From Rodentolepis nana (lineage: Eukaryota > Platyhelminthes > Cestoda > Cyclophyllidea > Hymenolepididae), in assembly GCA_900617975.1 (NCBI GenBank), contig UZAE01012014.1, positions 9,560 through 73,559 on the forward strand: a stretch of 64,000 nucleotides of DNA, written 5' to 3'. A program made the position numbers and the translations under genes. Below are positions 24,896-37,900 of the stretch, piece after piece. The first letter of the stretch is position 1. The number at the start of each line of letters is the position of its first letter. A model generated the notes under the pieces. The model saw only the letters and a program-made list of their open reading frames with translations. It was not told where the DNA came from and ran no database searches.

Positions 24896-27253
24896 TCACT
24901 TTTCCTTATCAGAGTCAGAATCGCTCTCAGAAGAATCTGAATCACTACTTGAAGACGAGTCATCAACCTGGTCACTCGATGCACTTTGGGCGTCACTACT
25001 GCTATCCGTAGATTTGGAATGGTATTGTAGAAGGTTGGCCAATTCTCCACCATGATGATTGAGAAGCCGAGCGGTTTCCGTGGTGGGTTGTTGAAGTGTG
25101 GCCAATAGCTCTGAGTGAAGTGCTGGCAATTCTCCGAGACTGGCAAATTTCTTTACCTCATCTCGAGTCATTATGCGATGCTGAATGACTCCACCTATAT
25201 AGGAAAGAGAAATGCATAATTGAATAGTCTTTTTCCTATCGCATAACGTTAATATCGTATGCCTTGAAATTGATGAATTGCTTTAATGGTGGGAATGCTG
25301 TATTTCCAACATGCTTCCTTTAATAATATTGACGAACATAAGAATTACTGTAAACTTTGTCACTGACGGAATGAAATATTCGCGTTCGACTTATAATACA
25401 TTTTAACCGGCAATACTGCATTTCTAGACAACCTACTAGTCGGACTCCATCTAACGACTTAAACAATGTAGGTAGGTGATACAGGACATAATCCAATGTG
25501 TCTTAGTCGCATATTCCCCTTACTCTTAAATCGATAATACTAGTGAGTCTTATAAACCACAGAAATAGATGTACAAGTATTGGCAACGTGAGGGATTCAA
25601 AATTTGCATTTTGTAGCAAAAAAACATGCAAAATAATTAAGTTCAAATAATAATAGAAACACCCTGCATATAGTACGCTATAGGATCTAGTATATTTGTG
25701 AAATCTGCAGATTATCTTTCTCAGGAGGTCATTAACATCACAACTTCAAATGACAAATGCATAGGTGGCAGGAGATGGTTAGTTCTTGGTAAAAAAATGA
25801 TTTACGCGAACGTGAAGGCATAGATGAATACTACCGCAGTGAAATTAAACAAAGCTTCAGATTTAGCAAGATATGTTAAAAACAACCCAGAACAACTTCT
25901 CATAAGTTAGAATTGACCAGTTAAAAAGATAATAACACGAAAATTTATTAAGCAATAATTGAGAGAGAATGGGGAGAACCATCTTAAAGGAATGTACTCT
26001 CATTAAGACGACAAAGACAAATTACTCACAAAGATTTGAAAAATGAAGACAGAGGACAATACACATTTTACCAGTTATGAAAATCAGACAAATAAAGCGA
26101 CGATTAATGCTTCCATTTTTTCAGGTAAACTGACAAGACCTGTAGCTGCATATAACAAGTCAACGACCTACGACTGTATCGGGTTCAATAAAACTACAAA
26201 AAATTAATACTTCCAAAGCGCCCAAACTTTTGATTTAACATTTTTTCTCGAACACCTGATGATGTACTCAATATATATTCCAAGCACAAAGTTAACAGAC
26301 TGAACTCACCGAGCAAAATGAAGAACCTAGTTTTACTCGTAATGTTTAACGCTTTCTCACAAATTCGGGGATCGGCATCTCCAAAGAGGTAGAGATTTGG
26401 AATAGGCTGCTTGAGCACAGTATCTACAAATCGTTGCCACTTTGTACCCTTGGCAGCCTCTCTAGATGTTAACCACAAAAATAAAGCAAAACAGCAAATA
26501 TTATAAAGCAAAAAATTGCATAAATGCAAACTCACTTCAATATTTCCATAGGAAACCCGCGGAATCTGAGACCATATTCAAAGAGTTTATTGATTACCGG
26601 CTGCTTCTCCCATTGATATGCATAAAGTTGGTGGAATACGAGAACCATTCTACCCTCAGCTTTATCATAGAAGTCTGTCTTGGCCTTCCGAATCAAGAAG
26701 CTTCGGTATGGATTCTGTTCGTGCTATTTATGGGAAATAAACGTGCAATTTTCTGAAGTATTACAATTCAATCTTATAAATCCTGTCTGCTCCCATTGAA
26801 TGATTTTTTAGCTCTAAAAGAACTGGAATAGAATCACATTTCACTCAAAATCCCTCAACTAAATAGCATTAACTCGAGTGCACCAAAGTTCACTTTCCAC
26901 ACCCTCGAGAAATGATATTCTGACAAAATAACACCCAACTCAATTAATTTCCATTATACAGACGATACCTGAAAATTGCCTCGGATAAAGTTGACTTAAT
27001 ATTAAAAAAACCTAATTGCCTAAACCTAATTTTATAAAAAGTAGCATACCCTTTTTTCAAATTCCTCGAGTATGGCTATATATCTTTCTTGCCTTGAAAG
27101 AGTCGGCTTACGGTAAATCGGTTTTGTAACCTCGCGAAAGAGTCTCTGATCCAATGTTCCTGGGGAAGGAATGTACCGGAATCTTCGAGGTTGTTTAAAT
27201 GCAACAAATGACGCCACAGGAAGTTGACAATTACGTGAAATTAAAGTTATCAT
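24896..27253 (-). CDS. MRPL10: Mitochondrial large ribosomal subunit protein uL10m
   Basis: Stalk-base protein of the mitochondrial large ribosomal subunit that anchors the L7/L12 dimers. Four exons join in phase: 27253-27050, 26714-26536, 26461-26310, 25194-24896, giving about 277 aa (human about 261). The match is clearest in the last exon: GGVIQHRIMTRDEV, FASLGELPALHSELLATLQQP and LLNHHGGELANLLQYH align with the GG-DD-ILSR, KLPSLPLVQGEL and LLDQYI region of the vertebrate protein. Exon 1 starts with a basic, Arg-rich presequence typical of mitochondrial import. Unusually, the protein ends with a roughly 40-residue Ser/Asp/Glu tail (DSSSSSDSDSSESDSDSD). It lies 213 bp downstream of VPS45 on the same strand. 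Confidence 0.9.
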
Positions 27254-27259
27254 GGGGAT

Positions 27260-27261
27260 CT
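27260..27261 (-). promoter_or_regulatory. Splice acceptor just before the MRPL10 ATG
   Basis: Minus-strand CACTATTTTAG followed by ATCCCC and the MRPL10 ATG. With the VPS45 stop only about 206 bp upstream, this is the arrangement expected of a spliced-leader acceptor inside a polycistron. A short 5' UTR intron is the alternative. Confidence 0.6.
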
Positions 27262-27466
27262 AAAATAGTGAATTCGATGATTTAAGCAAATATTCTTTTT
27301 CAGTAAATCAAACCAGTCGAAAAAAGCAAACGGGATTCAGACAATTCAACGGACTTTATACATTACACAGACAACAAGTTAGTGATAGTAGTACAACTGT
27401 CAAATTTGAAATATGACGAGAAAGAGAAAAAGCAAAAGTTAATGAGATATCACAGTCAGTTTGTTT

Positions 27467-29302
27467 CTAACGAAGGAGGGTATATCGGGTATTTTTGCTC
27501 GTTGTTGACCCCTTATTCAAAATTCCAAACCCCAGAGAACTCGTCAGACGATTTGGTGCTGATCTAGCTCCTGGAACCGTCTCTACATCTTCAACTTGCA
27601 ATTCGGAATGCGAAAAGGAACGCAGTTGATCAAGGAAGGACTCCGAGTTATGAACTGTAGTTCCTCCCAAAATTATACTCAATCCAATGTTAGAGGACAT
27701 TAGCTTGTGTGCTGCTAAAGCTTCCTCATAAGTCACTCCACCGAGAATATAAACAATAATCTGTTTCGCGGGATAGGAACTCGGAGATGAACCTTGCCCA
27801 TGAATGAGTGTTGGAAAGGCTGATTCTGATAATTGTCCTTGAATAAGTTCTCGAATAAGCTCCGAGAGCAGAGGTTCATGTTGCGTATAGACATTCTCGA
27901 CATTTTTGCGCACCTTGACGAGGCGTTTGGTGATAGAGGCGACTGCATTTGTCGCGTTGGAGACAGATGGATTGGAAAGGAGATCACCAGTGCTACCAAC
28001 ACGCTGCTGACTGCTTGGATGATCGCTGAGATGCCCGATAACACGAACATCATCCCTTGGTATGCCACGTTCAGCGAGGGCAGTTGACAATATTGAGATC
28101 TCCTTGTGGTTAAATTCATAACGAAGAGCATAGAGAAGAACCAAACGCAGAGCGTCACAATTTTTGATCCGAGGGTCAGATACCAGAGAACGGACGCGCG
28201 AGAAATTTGAGGAATGGTTATTTTGGCAAGCTAACTCCTGTTCAACTTCACTAATTTCCAATAAGGAGCGCTCCTTAACAATTCGCGAGAGTTCTGACAC
28301 TATGGTGACATGCATTTCAACTGTCCCTGAAGCTTTTCGAAATGCTGGATAATTTTCTAGCAGACACTTTAAATCAGAAATTGATTTCGCATTCTCCGCC
28401 TCAACTTTTTTGGTTACTTTCTGAAAATTATCGACAAGGTCTTTAATTGCTTGTCCAATTTCACCAAAATTAAGATATTGATTCTTCTTAAAAAAATCGT
28501 CAAATTCTCGAGATAGTGTCAATTCAGATGCCTTATCAGGCGTTTTAGATGAAGAAGGAAGAATAACGCGATTATTTTTAATTCCAATAAGTTCATGAAT
28601 CATTGCTTCATAAGTCCATTGGGTCAGCAGAGGAGTGATTTGATCTTGGCGTCGGTCTAGAACGAGTAAAACAGGAAGACGGTCTGGTTTTCGAAAGTCA
28701 AATAGATCAGTTTCACGAGAACAAAACGATCGAATGGATTCGGCGAGAGCACGACAAGGTTCAGAAGATTGTTGATAGCGAATCTGAGGAAACCACTGAA
28801 GTGTGAGAAGCAGAGCCGTAATGGCATCTGTGGAACGCGAAAGGACCTCAGGAACGACATCAAGACCAGGAACAAAAGAGATAGGTCTTCCGATGGCAAA
28901 AAGTTGAGGAGATAGAGCAAGAAAATCGGCAAAATACTCTTGTACCTCAACAACGACTTCCTGGACATCTGCCTCTGCGAGTTGTTTCAACGATTGCTTT
29001 GATAAAGCATGGCTGAAGAATAAGTAGTAGGAAGCGTATTTTGGGGACTTGAGCTCTTGCGATATTAGCGTGACATTGTCACTTGTAGGGCGAACAAAGA
29101 AAACTCCTGTGAGGTGGTTGAGTGGTTCACGAGCAGCCCTAATGCGCTCAACTAGAAAAATATCCTTCTCCATTATCTCAGAAAATGCCATTACAACACT
29201 AACAATTGCTAATGTTTCTTCATCAACAATAAGAACCTTTATTCCTGGAGGAATAGCAAACATTTTTGAAAAGTAAACGCGTGTTGATTCGTAAATATCC
29301 AT
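27467..29302 (-). CDS. VPS45: Vacuolar protein sorting-associated protein 45 (SM protein)
   Basis: Sec1/Munc18-family protein that binds the syntaxin-16/Tlg2 SNARE and controls fusion at trans-Golgi and endosomal membranes. Intronless, 611 aa (human 570). It aligns end to end with VPS45: VYFSKMFAIPPGIKVLIVD at the N-terminus, LAEADVQEVVVEVQEYFAD, LFDFRKPDRLPVLLVLDRR, PLLTQWTYEAMIHELIGI, SEVEQELACQNNHSS, ENVYTQHEPLL, then IIVYILGGVTYEEA and ILGGTTVHNSESFL near the C-terminus. The start is the ATG at 29302, which aligns with the family start; the 15 codons upstream begin with GTG. It is the only large gene here without introns, but it shows no retrocopy poly(A) tail. Confidence 0.97.
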   Translation of the reverse strand: MDIYESTRVYFSKMFAIPPGIKVLIVDEETLAIVSVVMAFSEIMEKDIFLVERIRAAREPLNHLTGVFFVRPTSDNVTLISQELKSPKYASYYLFFSHALSKQSLKQLAEADVQEVVVEVQEYFADFLALSPQLFAIGRPISFVPGLDVVPEVLSRSTDAITALLLTLQWFPQIRYQQSSEPCRALAESIRSFCSRETDLFDFRKPDRLPVLLVLDRRQDQITPLLTQWTYEAMIHELIGIKNNRVILPSSSKTPDKASELTLSREFDDFFKKNQYLNFGEIGQAIKDLVDNFQKVTKKVEAENAKSISDLKCLLENYPAFRKASGTVEMHVTIVSELSRIVKERSLLEISEVEQELACQNNHSSNFSRVRSLVSDPRIKNCDALRLVLLYALRYEFNHKEISILSTALAERGIPRDDVRVIGHLSDHPSSQQRVGSTGDLLSNPSVSNATNAVASITKRLVKVRKNVENVYTQHEPLLSELIRELIQGQLSESAFPTLIHGQGSSPSSYPAKQIIVYILGGVTYEEALAAHKLMSSNIGLSIILGGTTVHNSESFLDQLRSFSHSELQVEDVETVPGARSAPNRLTSSLGFGILNKGSTTSKNTRYTLLR

Positions 29303-30057
29303 TGTTTTAGCTTCAATTCGCAGTATAAATACCAAAATATCTAGCACGAAATCCTACGTTACTCCAAAATCTTCATGTCAGGCGCAATCTTTGTAACTTT
29401 TTCAAACACAAAAATGCCATTCAGCTCATTTATTTGCAAGTAATATATCAATTATTAGTTTTCTTTGTTAAAACCTTCACATTTTTAATAAAAATAGATT
29501 CATCAATGCTAGTTTTATAGTATATTAGAGGCAATTTATACTCAGTAAAATTAGTTTGATAATACATTTTCATCCTACAAGAAATGATTGACTAGCGTTG
29601 TGGCCCAAAAGATTCAATTCCATGGGGTCCCATTTTACTTAATTTGATGTGATATTAATTGACTTAGTTGTCCTGACCACATCTTTTGTTCTTGTTGGTC
29701 CACTCGATTAGCGTTATCGTTATTCGACTGTATTTTAAATAGAATTCCTTCACCATTTCCCAAATTGAGTTGCACAAACTGAAAAACTACAGTTTGTTTG
29801 GGGAAAACATTTCTTTTTCTTCAGTTACAGACTGAAAGTATGCTTTAAGTGAATAACATTTCTTCTGTAACTAGTCTTCTAAAATGCTTTAGCATATCCA
29901 CATTTAATTTTATTGCCATTTCCATTACCTGCTTATTTTTTTTTTTGATTAAAGGACCTGAAAATTTCGTTCATTTGAAAGAATTTAAATCACGATGTGT
30001 ATTAATTGTGAACAAAACTCACAAACTATACATTATCCTGTCTGCCTCTTTGCAACA
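29303..30057. other. Intergenic, 5' flank of VPS45
   Basis: No gene or repeat recognised. Confidence 0.45.
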
Positions 30058-30473
30058 ATGTATTTGTCATCATATGAAGAAGCTAAGAAACCGATCTTTG
30101 AGATTGAGTATGTTGACTTCGTTGAAAAATTGAAAACTGATCCAGAATTTCGAAAGAGGGTATATAAGTCTAAAAAGAAAAACAGCTGCCCTTTCCATCC
30201 AAGCGGAGACGAAAGAGAGTGCCAAGTAGGACACTCGGGGACACAGCTCTAAGAAATCGTTTTCTCTCAATTGTTGGACATGCAAATCCCATCACAATGG
30301 AAGCTCAACTTCCTTTATCGATTCATGGACAATTATTTCCCATTTTTCAACTACCTTTACATGCATTTAATGAGAGTAAATCACCCATCTCCCCGGCTCT
30401 ACAAAGAGCTCCAATCAATACTTCTTCTTCAGCGTCTTTTACAGAAGACACTCATAATAACCAAGACAGCTAA
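30058..30473 (+). CDS. Possible small unknown gene
   Basis: I do not recognise this. An ATG frame starts MYLSSYEEAKKPIFEIEY and runs through DFVEKLKTDPEFRKR, which reads like a charged helix. A second frame from about 30193 carries a basic patch KRRRKR and runs to a stop at 30473 (ends NNQDS). The two would be in frame if a 26-nt segment (GTATAT...AAACAG) were removed, but that is very short even for this genome. Alternatively the first frame simply stops at 30252. There is no domain match, and nothing in the neighbourhood explains it. It may be chance. Confidence 0.22.
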
Positions 30474-31938
30474 TATTACTTTTCTTTCTTGTTTATTCAA
30501 CCTGAATAGTATTTCAATAATGACTTGGTCATACTTTTTATCGCTTTCTCTGAACTTTCTGTTCGTTTGAAAGGACTCGTATGTTCAAAGGCACAAACTT
30601 TTTTCGCCCAAAAATGTATTGGATTCTTCTGAGACCCGTCATTTTAGGTCAGTCAATACGTAAAAGCCGTTATTTTTTAGTAGAAGTTTTGTTTTCATAT
30701 ACTTTATTGCTTCACAGAATTCTGGAAAGTTTCGAAATAGTAAGAAAATTTATTTCTAGAAGGACTGTAACGACGGAAAGCTAAGGTGAATTATGAGTTC
30801 ATTAGGTGGCGAAATAAACCAGAATTCTCGCAGCATGATCTGACTAACTGTAGTAAAGCGTGGTCTTTCTGATGGTCAGAAAATTCACTCAACTTGTTCG
30901 ATTATTGTGGCCCATGATATTGTGATTTGGGAAGCTTGCAATTCCTAGAATATTAGTTATGCGTATTCTACATAGATATTTAACTATAACAGTAAATGCC
31001 TGATAACATTATTAGTAGATCGGATCAAGTAAAGCTTTAAATGACAGTGAGGTGGAATTAGAATTCCGTATAAGTGATATGGATTGCTACAGATCCGTAT
31101 CCACTCGATAAATCGACTGTCCGCTTGAAAGTGCAGTAACTTAACTTTTTAAGAGATGGATTATTAATCTACAATCAATCCATTTTTATTAACTATTGGT
31201 ACTGTGAGGGCTCAAAGTCTTCAGCCCATTTCCACCAAAGTTCCAGCACTTTGTTCCAATACATAATCAATAACAGATCCAACTTCACGACATACCACTG
31301 AAGTGGGTGTAACACTTATAAATCTTGACTAAACCTCAGCTAAGTCACCACAAGAGTATTGAGAAAATAAAAGGATATAGTGTTCATTTCAGGTTATGAG
31401 TTACTGCTTTTGTTTTCTTTTTAACTATTCTATTGAGCCTGATTGATTTCGCCGAACCATTGCGTAATTGAACGACCTCAAGCCTCTTTAATACCAGCCA
31501 CAAAATTAAACCTTCGTCACCATTCTTAGGATGAGTTGCCATTAATCTCCTAAAACACCACGTCATTTCATAGGAAGGTTGTTCCGAACTAATACATGCA
31601 TTAGCTGAAAGAAGCAAGTGATTCAAAGCATTTTCTTGTTTGTCAATTTATATCTTAAAGTTCACCCGCTAATCACTTAAAACCTTTGATTAAACACAAA
31701 CAAATTAAATTTAAATATATATTTACTGGGATATCTAAAACTCTTTTAATCTACAACGCATACGTCAAGGAATAAAATTAAGCATAGAGAGGCCTTAAAA
31801 CACGCAATTGGGGGAGGGGGAGGGGGGGGGGTGGTAAAATAAGAAAGTAAGCTTTTGCCCAGGCAATTAGAGTCGTTTGAAAGCTTTAACTGAGTGATTC
31901 TTCACTCGAGGTCGAATTATGAAAAAAGGTTACGAAGA
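30474..31938. other. Intergenic, 3' flank of BRCA1
   Basis: No supported gene. A minus-strand open stretch at 31384-31626 follows an acceptor-like CTTTCAG, but I could not link it to any gene. A G-rich run (GGGGGAGGGGG) lies near 31810. Confidence 0.4.
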
Positions 31939-34900
31939 TTAGTATTTAGCATAAATTGTATAGGCGTTCGATAGAGGTAATCGAGAATAAGACGCGGCAC
32001 AGTTCAACAGCCAGCTGACTCCAATAACCGGGATTTTGTATTTCTCGAACAAGACTGAAACAATGGAGAATAATGAGATAGCATAAATCTAAATAACAAA
32101 TAATATACAATTCTCTAACAATAAAGTGTTTTATCGATGGCCGATTAAGGGCCGATATAAATAGAAAATATATCAAATAAATCAAAATGAGAACACGCTC
32201 CTTGATAAATGAAAGGCGATAAGAACTAAACCAAACTTGCCAAATGTACGGTCTGCTTTCGATTGGAAGTCAACCTAACCAATCGAGCTTTGACTTCCCC
32301 TTTAAATCCAGAGTGATCCACTTCCTGTGCTCTAATGCGAGCGAACTCCCAAGCCAATTTATGAAAGCGTTTACTTACGAACCTTGTGAGTAGTGGCATA
32401 ATGGAGCCTATCTGGCGATGAGATCATCGAATTCTGCCACCATTTACATTACCCAGACTCAACCAATGCAATTATTTTCTTCTCGATGAACGTGCGTTGA
32501 TGGCAATCGAACACGTAACCATTGACATGGCAGACGAGGAGGGTAAGCATGAGCCACGACCACACAGTAAACTCCTCATATGAGTCAATCAACAAACCCT
32601 CTAGTGTTAACGCTGTTCAAGTGGCTGTCTTCAAAACAAAGATTAGCAATAACAAAGCTCGGTTTTTGTGATAGGTACTATTATTAACTAAGGAAAATTG
32701 ATTTTGAAAATAACGAATTTACCCAATGGTCATTAAAATCTACACATGCAAATAGATAGATGATAGGTTATGGAATTAGAGAGTTACTAACTCTGTCTAC
32801 CTCTAGAACTAAACAGAATTATTGGTTAGAACCCATTATAGAAAGGCTTCATTTCCAAGCGCATATTCAACTGAGCGTCAAATTCAAACGCTCATACTAG
32901 AAATTTATTTGGTATATTAAACCCATAGAAAAACTAGACAGACCCATTTGTACTCTCGGAAAATAGGGAAAACTTGCATCCACTTTTCAAATGGTGTCGT
33001 TTATGGTGGTCAATATGAAAAAGTCGACGACTTTGACTTACCAACACACTCAGATATATTAAATCCTTTAACCCTCGGTTGAGTTATAATCAAACACTTC
33101 TTTATCCCATTCATTTGAGTTATGGAATCCTCAATCGCTCCATTGGAACCAAGTACAGCCTCTCTCGTCGCTCGTATCACATCGGCGTTGACAAGGCAGA
33201 TGTCCTTGACAAATGTTCCTCCACCAGCAATCACAATGGCCTCGAAATCATTGATAGACAGTGGATTAATGCTTTTGAAGGGACAAATTACGAGGTCAAC
33301 AAAGGGTCGGCAATCACGAAGGTGGCTAGACGATGCCTGCACGTTGATCGCGTTAGAAGAGAAGGGAATGGTGGTGTTTAAATAGGGGAGACGAAGACGA
33401 CCTTTACGTGGACCTTCGTGAAGTGTTTCACATTGATAATCACCACGGATTTCATATGACTCCTAGTAAACATACTATTAGTTCCAATAACTCAATATAA
33501 AAGAGAATTTGATAAACCACACTTAAAGATTTTAAGAATGCATGAATGTTAATGGACATAGCTGCAAGTTGTTGACACATTTGCCTCAAATGTTCACGTT
33601 AATACGATCCTAATTGCAGCATCTATTTCTAACACTTTATTGCATTTAGGCAGTATGAGCCAAATAATAATGAGGCAGGCAACAGATCCACTTTGTCGGA
33701 GATTGACGAATACCACAAGTACTCAAATTGGCAGAAGTTCGGCATAATATGAATAAGCGCAACTTCCCTCAATTGGTTAATTTTGGAAAATTGATGTATA
33801 GAGAAGGGATAGGAGTGAAGTAAACATTGATTAACAACATTCCCGTATATGAGTCAACTACTTGGTTTTTGTAACTGAAAGGATATAAGCCTACTACCGA
33901 GGAATCTTTGAAATAAAATGAAAGGCCTATAATTACCAGCCAATGAATGGCGGCAACCGTACCTTGAATGAAATTTTGGGAACTATAAAAGATACAGAGT
34001 AAATTACGCCTGGTGTAATTGGGGAAAAAGACTCCCGACAAAATGAAGAAAAAATAATCGCAACAGATTATTGCTTCCCATCAAAACTTACCTCAGGAAG
34101 GATTTTATTTTCCAGCAGACAATCCCTAATCCAGAACGGATTAACCAACCACGTTCCATAGAGAACAGCCATAAAATATTTGAGAGTTCTTGTTGCTACC
34201 CGAGGATTCTTTTCCGATGTCGTGATCACTACATGAGTCGTATGAGACGGATCAAATGTTGGTGTCTCCTTGGCATTAAACGTTGCACAGAACCGACGGA
34301 CTGCATTCTGTTAAAAGAATGGAAAAATGAAGTCAAGGATCTGGCAAGCTAAAGCCCACCATTTTAGACCATTTCCAAGCCCATTATGTAAACCGTTCAC
34401 AACACTCGACTTAAGCGGAGGGAAAATACGCTGAGATAAGTCTTATGAGAAACACACATTCCAGTATCTCGCCTGCAAACTTGAATTAATAAGCTATTTG
34501 GCAATCCCATTGACTGGGACATTCAAATAAGATAACAAATGTAAACTTCAATTAAGATGTCTCAAGGTCAATACCATTCACATTATATAAAACGTCCACA
34601 ACTGCATTAGTTATAAAAGTAAGAAGTTGAAAAATAGCAAGATGGACTGTTATAAGAGGAACTCAAATTAATTAAAATTGGTTTTCCAGGGATTACAAAG
34701 GGAAGCCTTTGCTAATTGAGAAACTTGTATTTCTCCCCCCCCCCGGCCACAGTTTAACCAATATTTACCAGTGTGCTTGGCCATTCTAGTTTTTATTGGA
34801 TGCATCTCAGTCAAGTGACCTAATGCCTATCACCTCTACACAGCCGGGTTATAAGCAAATATTGAAAACGTACAGCCTGTTCGGCAGTTAGATTGGAGCC

Positions 34901-37900
34901 AGTTATATAGATAGTGGGTTGTGGTGATTCCTCATCATTCCTTCCAAATACATTCTCCGTATCAGCGATTATACTGGTCTGTAGAGATCGAGGTACTGTT
35001 TGAGTGAACGGCATGGTATCTGTAATTGGTAATGGACCAAGACTCCGGGGTGCCGTTGGTGCAGCATCAATTTGACTACTTTCCACACGAGCGACTATAG
35101 TTGTGTCCATATTCTCCATCACATCTGCCTCCTCATTCTGAGACGAGGGAATAATGTCTACATCTTCATCAATACATACAACACCGACTATTCTAGAATG
35201 CAAACCGTCTTGACTTCTAGAAGGTTCTGGAATAGCAGTGAGTAGAGTGGAAGAGGAAGTGGGTGAAGCGGAAATGACGTCAATATCATCTTCCACAACG
35301 TCCATAGTTACCAACTCTTGCTGAGGCCCAACAACGTCTTCCGCCATCTCGCCGTTTGTGCCCTAAAAAGTGAATATAGCTTATTTTTTAACAAATTGAA
35401 CCGCACATCTTAAAGTAATTGATAAATTGAGTTTCTAATGAATCCAACCCATTGAGCCCTTTAAGTCTAGACAACTTGTCAACCACTCCAAGTGTATTCT
35501 ACGCTATAATTTATACGATACAAGTTGTCCAATGTACATGAGGCGATCTTAAACGTTTGTTTTTCTTATTTGAAAAGGGCCATTAGTACCGGTTATCCTT
35601 TGAGAAGATCATTATGAGCGAATATCTAGCCTATTTTAGCTAGGCTTCTGAAGTAGCTTTACTTGTGTGGTTAGGGGCATTTTATGAGTTGAAAACGAAT
35701 GTACAATCTGAAGTGTAGAAATGAATAATCTAAAAGAAGCCCAATAATCAAGAGAAGCATTAATAAAAAAGGTACATAAACATTACTTACAGTTTTTGAC
35801 TCTTTCGGACCCTTAAACAAGATAAAAGAAAATAAGTCTACTAGTGAAAAAATTCATTCACTCAGTCAACCTACATCTGTAAAGGAGAAATCATTTATAC
35901 AAGCCAAAGGAAAGCGAACATGGTAATATTTAGAAAGCTTGGAAATAAAGAGGAGGGAAGGTTGACTTATCTAACAGTAAGGCAGAAAGTTCGGTGCTTA
36001 ACAGCCAGACTAACAATATTATTCTTCACCAGGCTCACTCGTGGTATTGATTCAAGAGAAGCATCAGAAGGCATTGGGTTCGAGGGACCTTGTGGCAACT
36101 CGGTGATTAAGGAGGCAGGGGTGTTTGCAGAGGAAAGAACTTGAGGTGTTGGGTGAGTGTCTGTAGCCTCTACCAAGGCGACTGTCAAATCGAGACCACC
36201 AGACAGTCCCCCGCTCTCTCCTTCTGTCTAAATGGAAGCAACACGAGTTAACCTCACAAAACCACCAATTATAAGTAAAATCCTTCTCGGGAGAGAATTG
36301 GGAGAGCTTCAAAATGCTTAAAATAGTATTTGAAGGACTGTAAATTTAAGATGAAGTCAACTCAAACCTCTAACTTTGAATAAAGGATAATCACACACAC
36401 ACATTCAAGTCTTATAACCTCGCAAGATTACAAATTTAAGCAAATTCACTACTTCTAGACGAATTGAAGCGGGATAATCAAGTACTAGATAGCAAAATTC
36501 GGAAGTCTGAATTTAAAACCTGCATCAAGTAAACTTACCCGATCACTTACCTAACTGAAATTAAGTACCCTTAATGTTTTCGAATTTCTTTCTCCACTTA
36601 CGTAAAAATATGCCTAGGATACGAATTTTGGCTATCTCTTTCAGCCAAATAGACTCGGATGTGCCATGGATAAATAATATTTATCAGATACCATCACATA
36701 TTTTAATCATATGAAGGAATTACATCTTTGAGTAGTATCATGAACAAAGGAAAGGAATATCTAATTAAGAAAATATGACCACAGTTTTTAACCCTCATTC
36801 TTTGAGGATTTGAAAGTGAAGCACATAAGTTGCATAACTTTAATGAGCATAGAAAATGGCGATTTCAGAACAAGATAAAACGTATTGCTGAGTTCTAATC
36901 TCATCAGAATTTGAAAATCAAATGCCGAATCAAATGAATTTCAACAGGATTTCATTAGAAAAATACGTCAAATACTAAAGTGTGACCTAAGATTCTAAAA
37001 AAATATCCGAACGTAAACTGCCAACTTAAAAGTCTAAATTGAAATAAGTCTGCTAAAATACTGTTTTAAATCAAACATACTTGCGTCTTGGGTGCAAATG
37101 TAGACAAGCTTAAGGATTGTGGGACCATTGACGGCTGAATGTTAATTGTAGATGGAGAACTGCGTCCGGAACAAGGCTAGACAAAAAAATCAGATGCAGT
37201 AAATTGCCAGTAAAAGCCCAGGAAAACGTGATCAAGAAAAAAAATCACAGACTACTTACCTTGCTATTTAATGAAAACGTTTGGGGAATGCATGAAGGTT
37301 GAATAGTTACAACCGACATTAAGCCCGGAGACTCCACTGTTTGAGTTTTTATAGGAGTAGCATTCGCAGAAGCACACTTTTCGTTTTTCCCCGCCTTCTC
37401 TGTATCCTTAGTAGGACGGCAAATAAAAGAGTCAGGAAAATAGGATGTTTCAGCATGGATTTGAGGACAAGGTGGGGGGTTAGTAGGAGCGGTACAGTAA
37501 TTTGATTTTGGGAAGAGCAACATTTCCGAGCCGCAGCTAGCGCAAATTAGACTTCTCTCCGATACAGCCTCAGAACTTACAGTTTCCTTAAATTTCCATC
37601 CTACTATGGCGGGTAGTGAAAATCGACACACGGGAAATTTTCGAGCTTCACGCACACCTACTGAACTTTTATCAGCAGACGAGGTACTGAGATTTGCATC
37701 GATCTTTTTCTTACTAGAGAATAGAAGGGGCGGTCGTTTAGACACCCTAGCCATATCTCCAGTGAGGTTTTTTAGACCTGACCAGGATGGTGACTGCCCG
37801 GAGGGAAGTTCAGAAGACGCAGAACGAGATATTGGAGGCTGTGAGGGAATTCGATATTTCTTTAAAAAGTGCATCCGAGAATTCCGAAGCCATGGGGAGT

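Noticed and set aside
27467..29302. VPS45 as a processed retrocopy, because it lacks introns
   Set aside because: The frame is fully intact, with no poly(A) tail or target duplication, and it is tightly linked with MRPL10.
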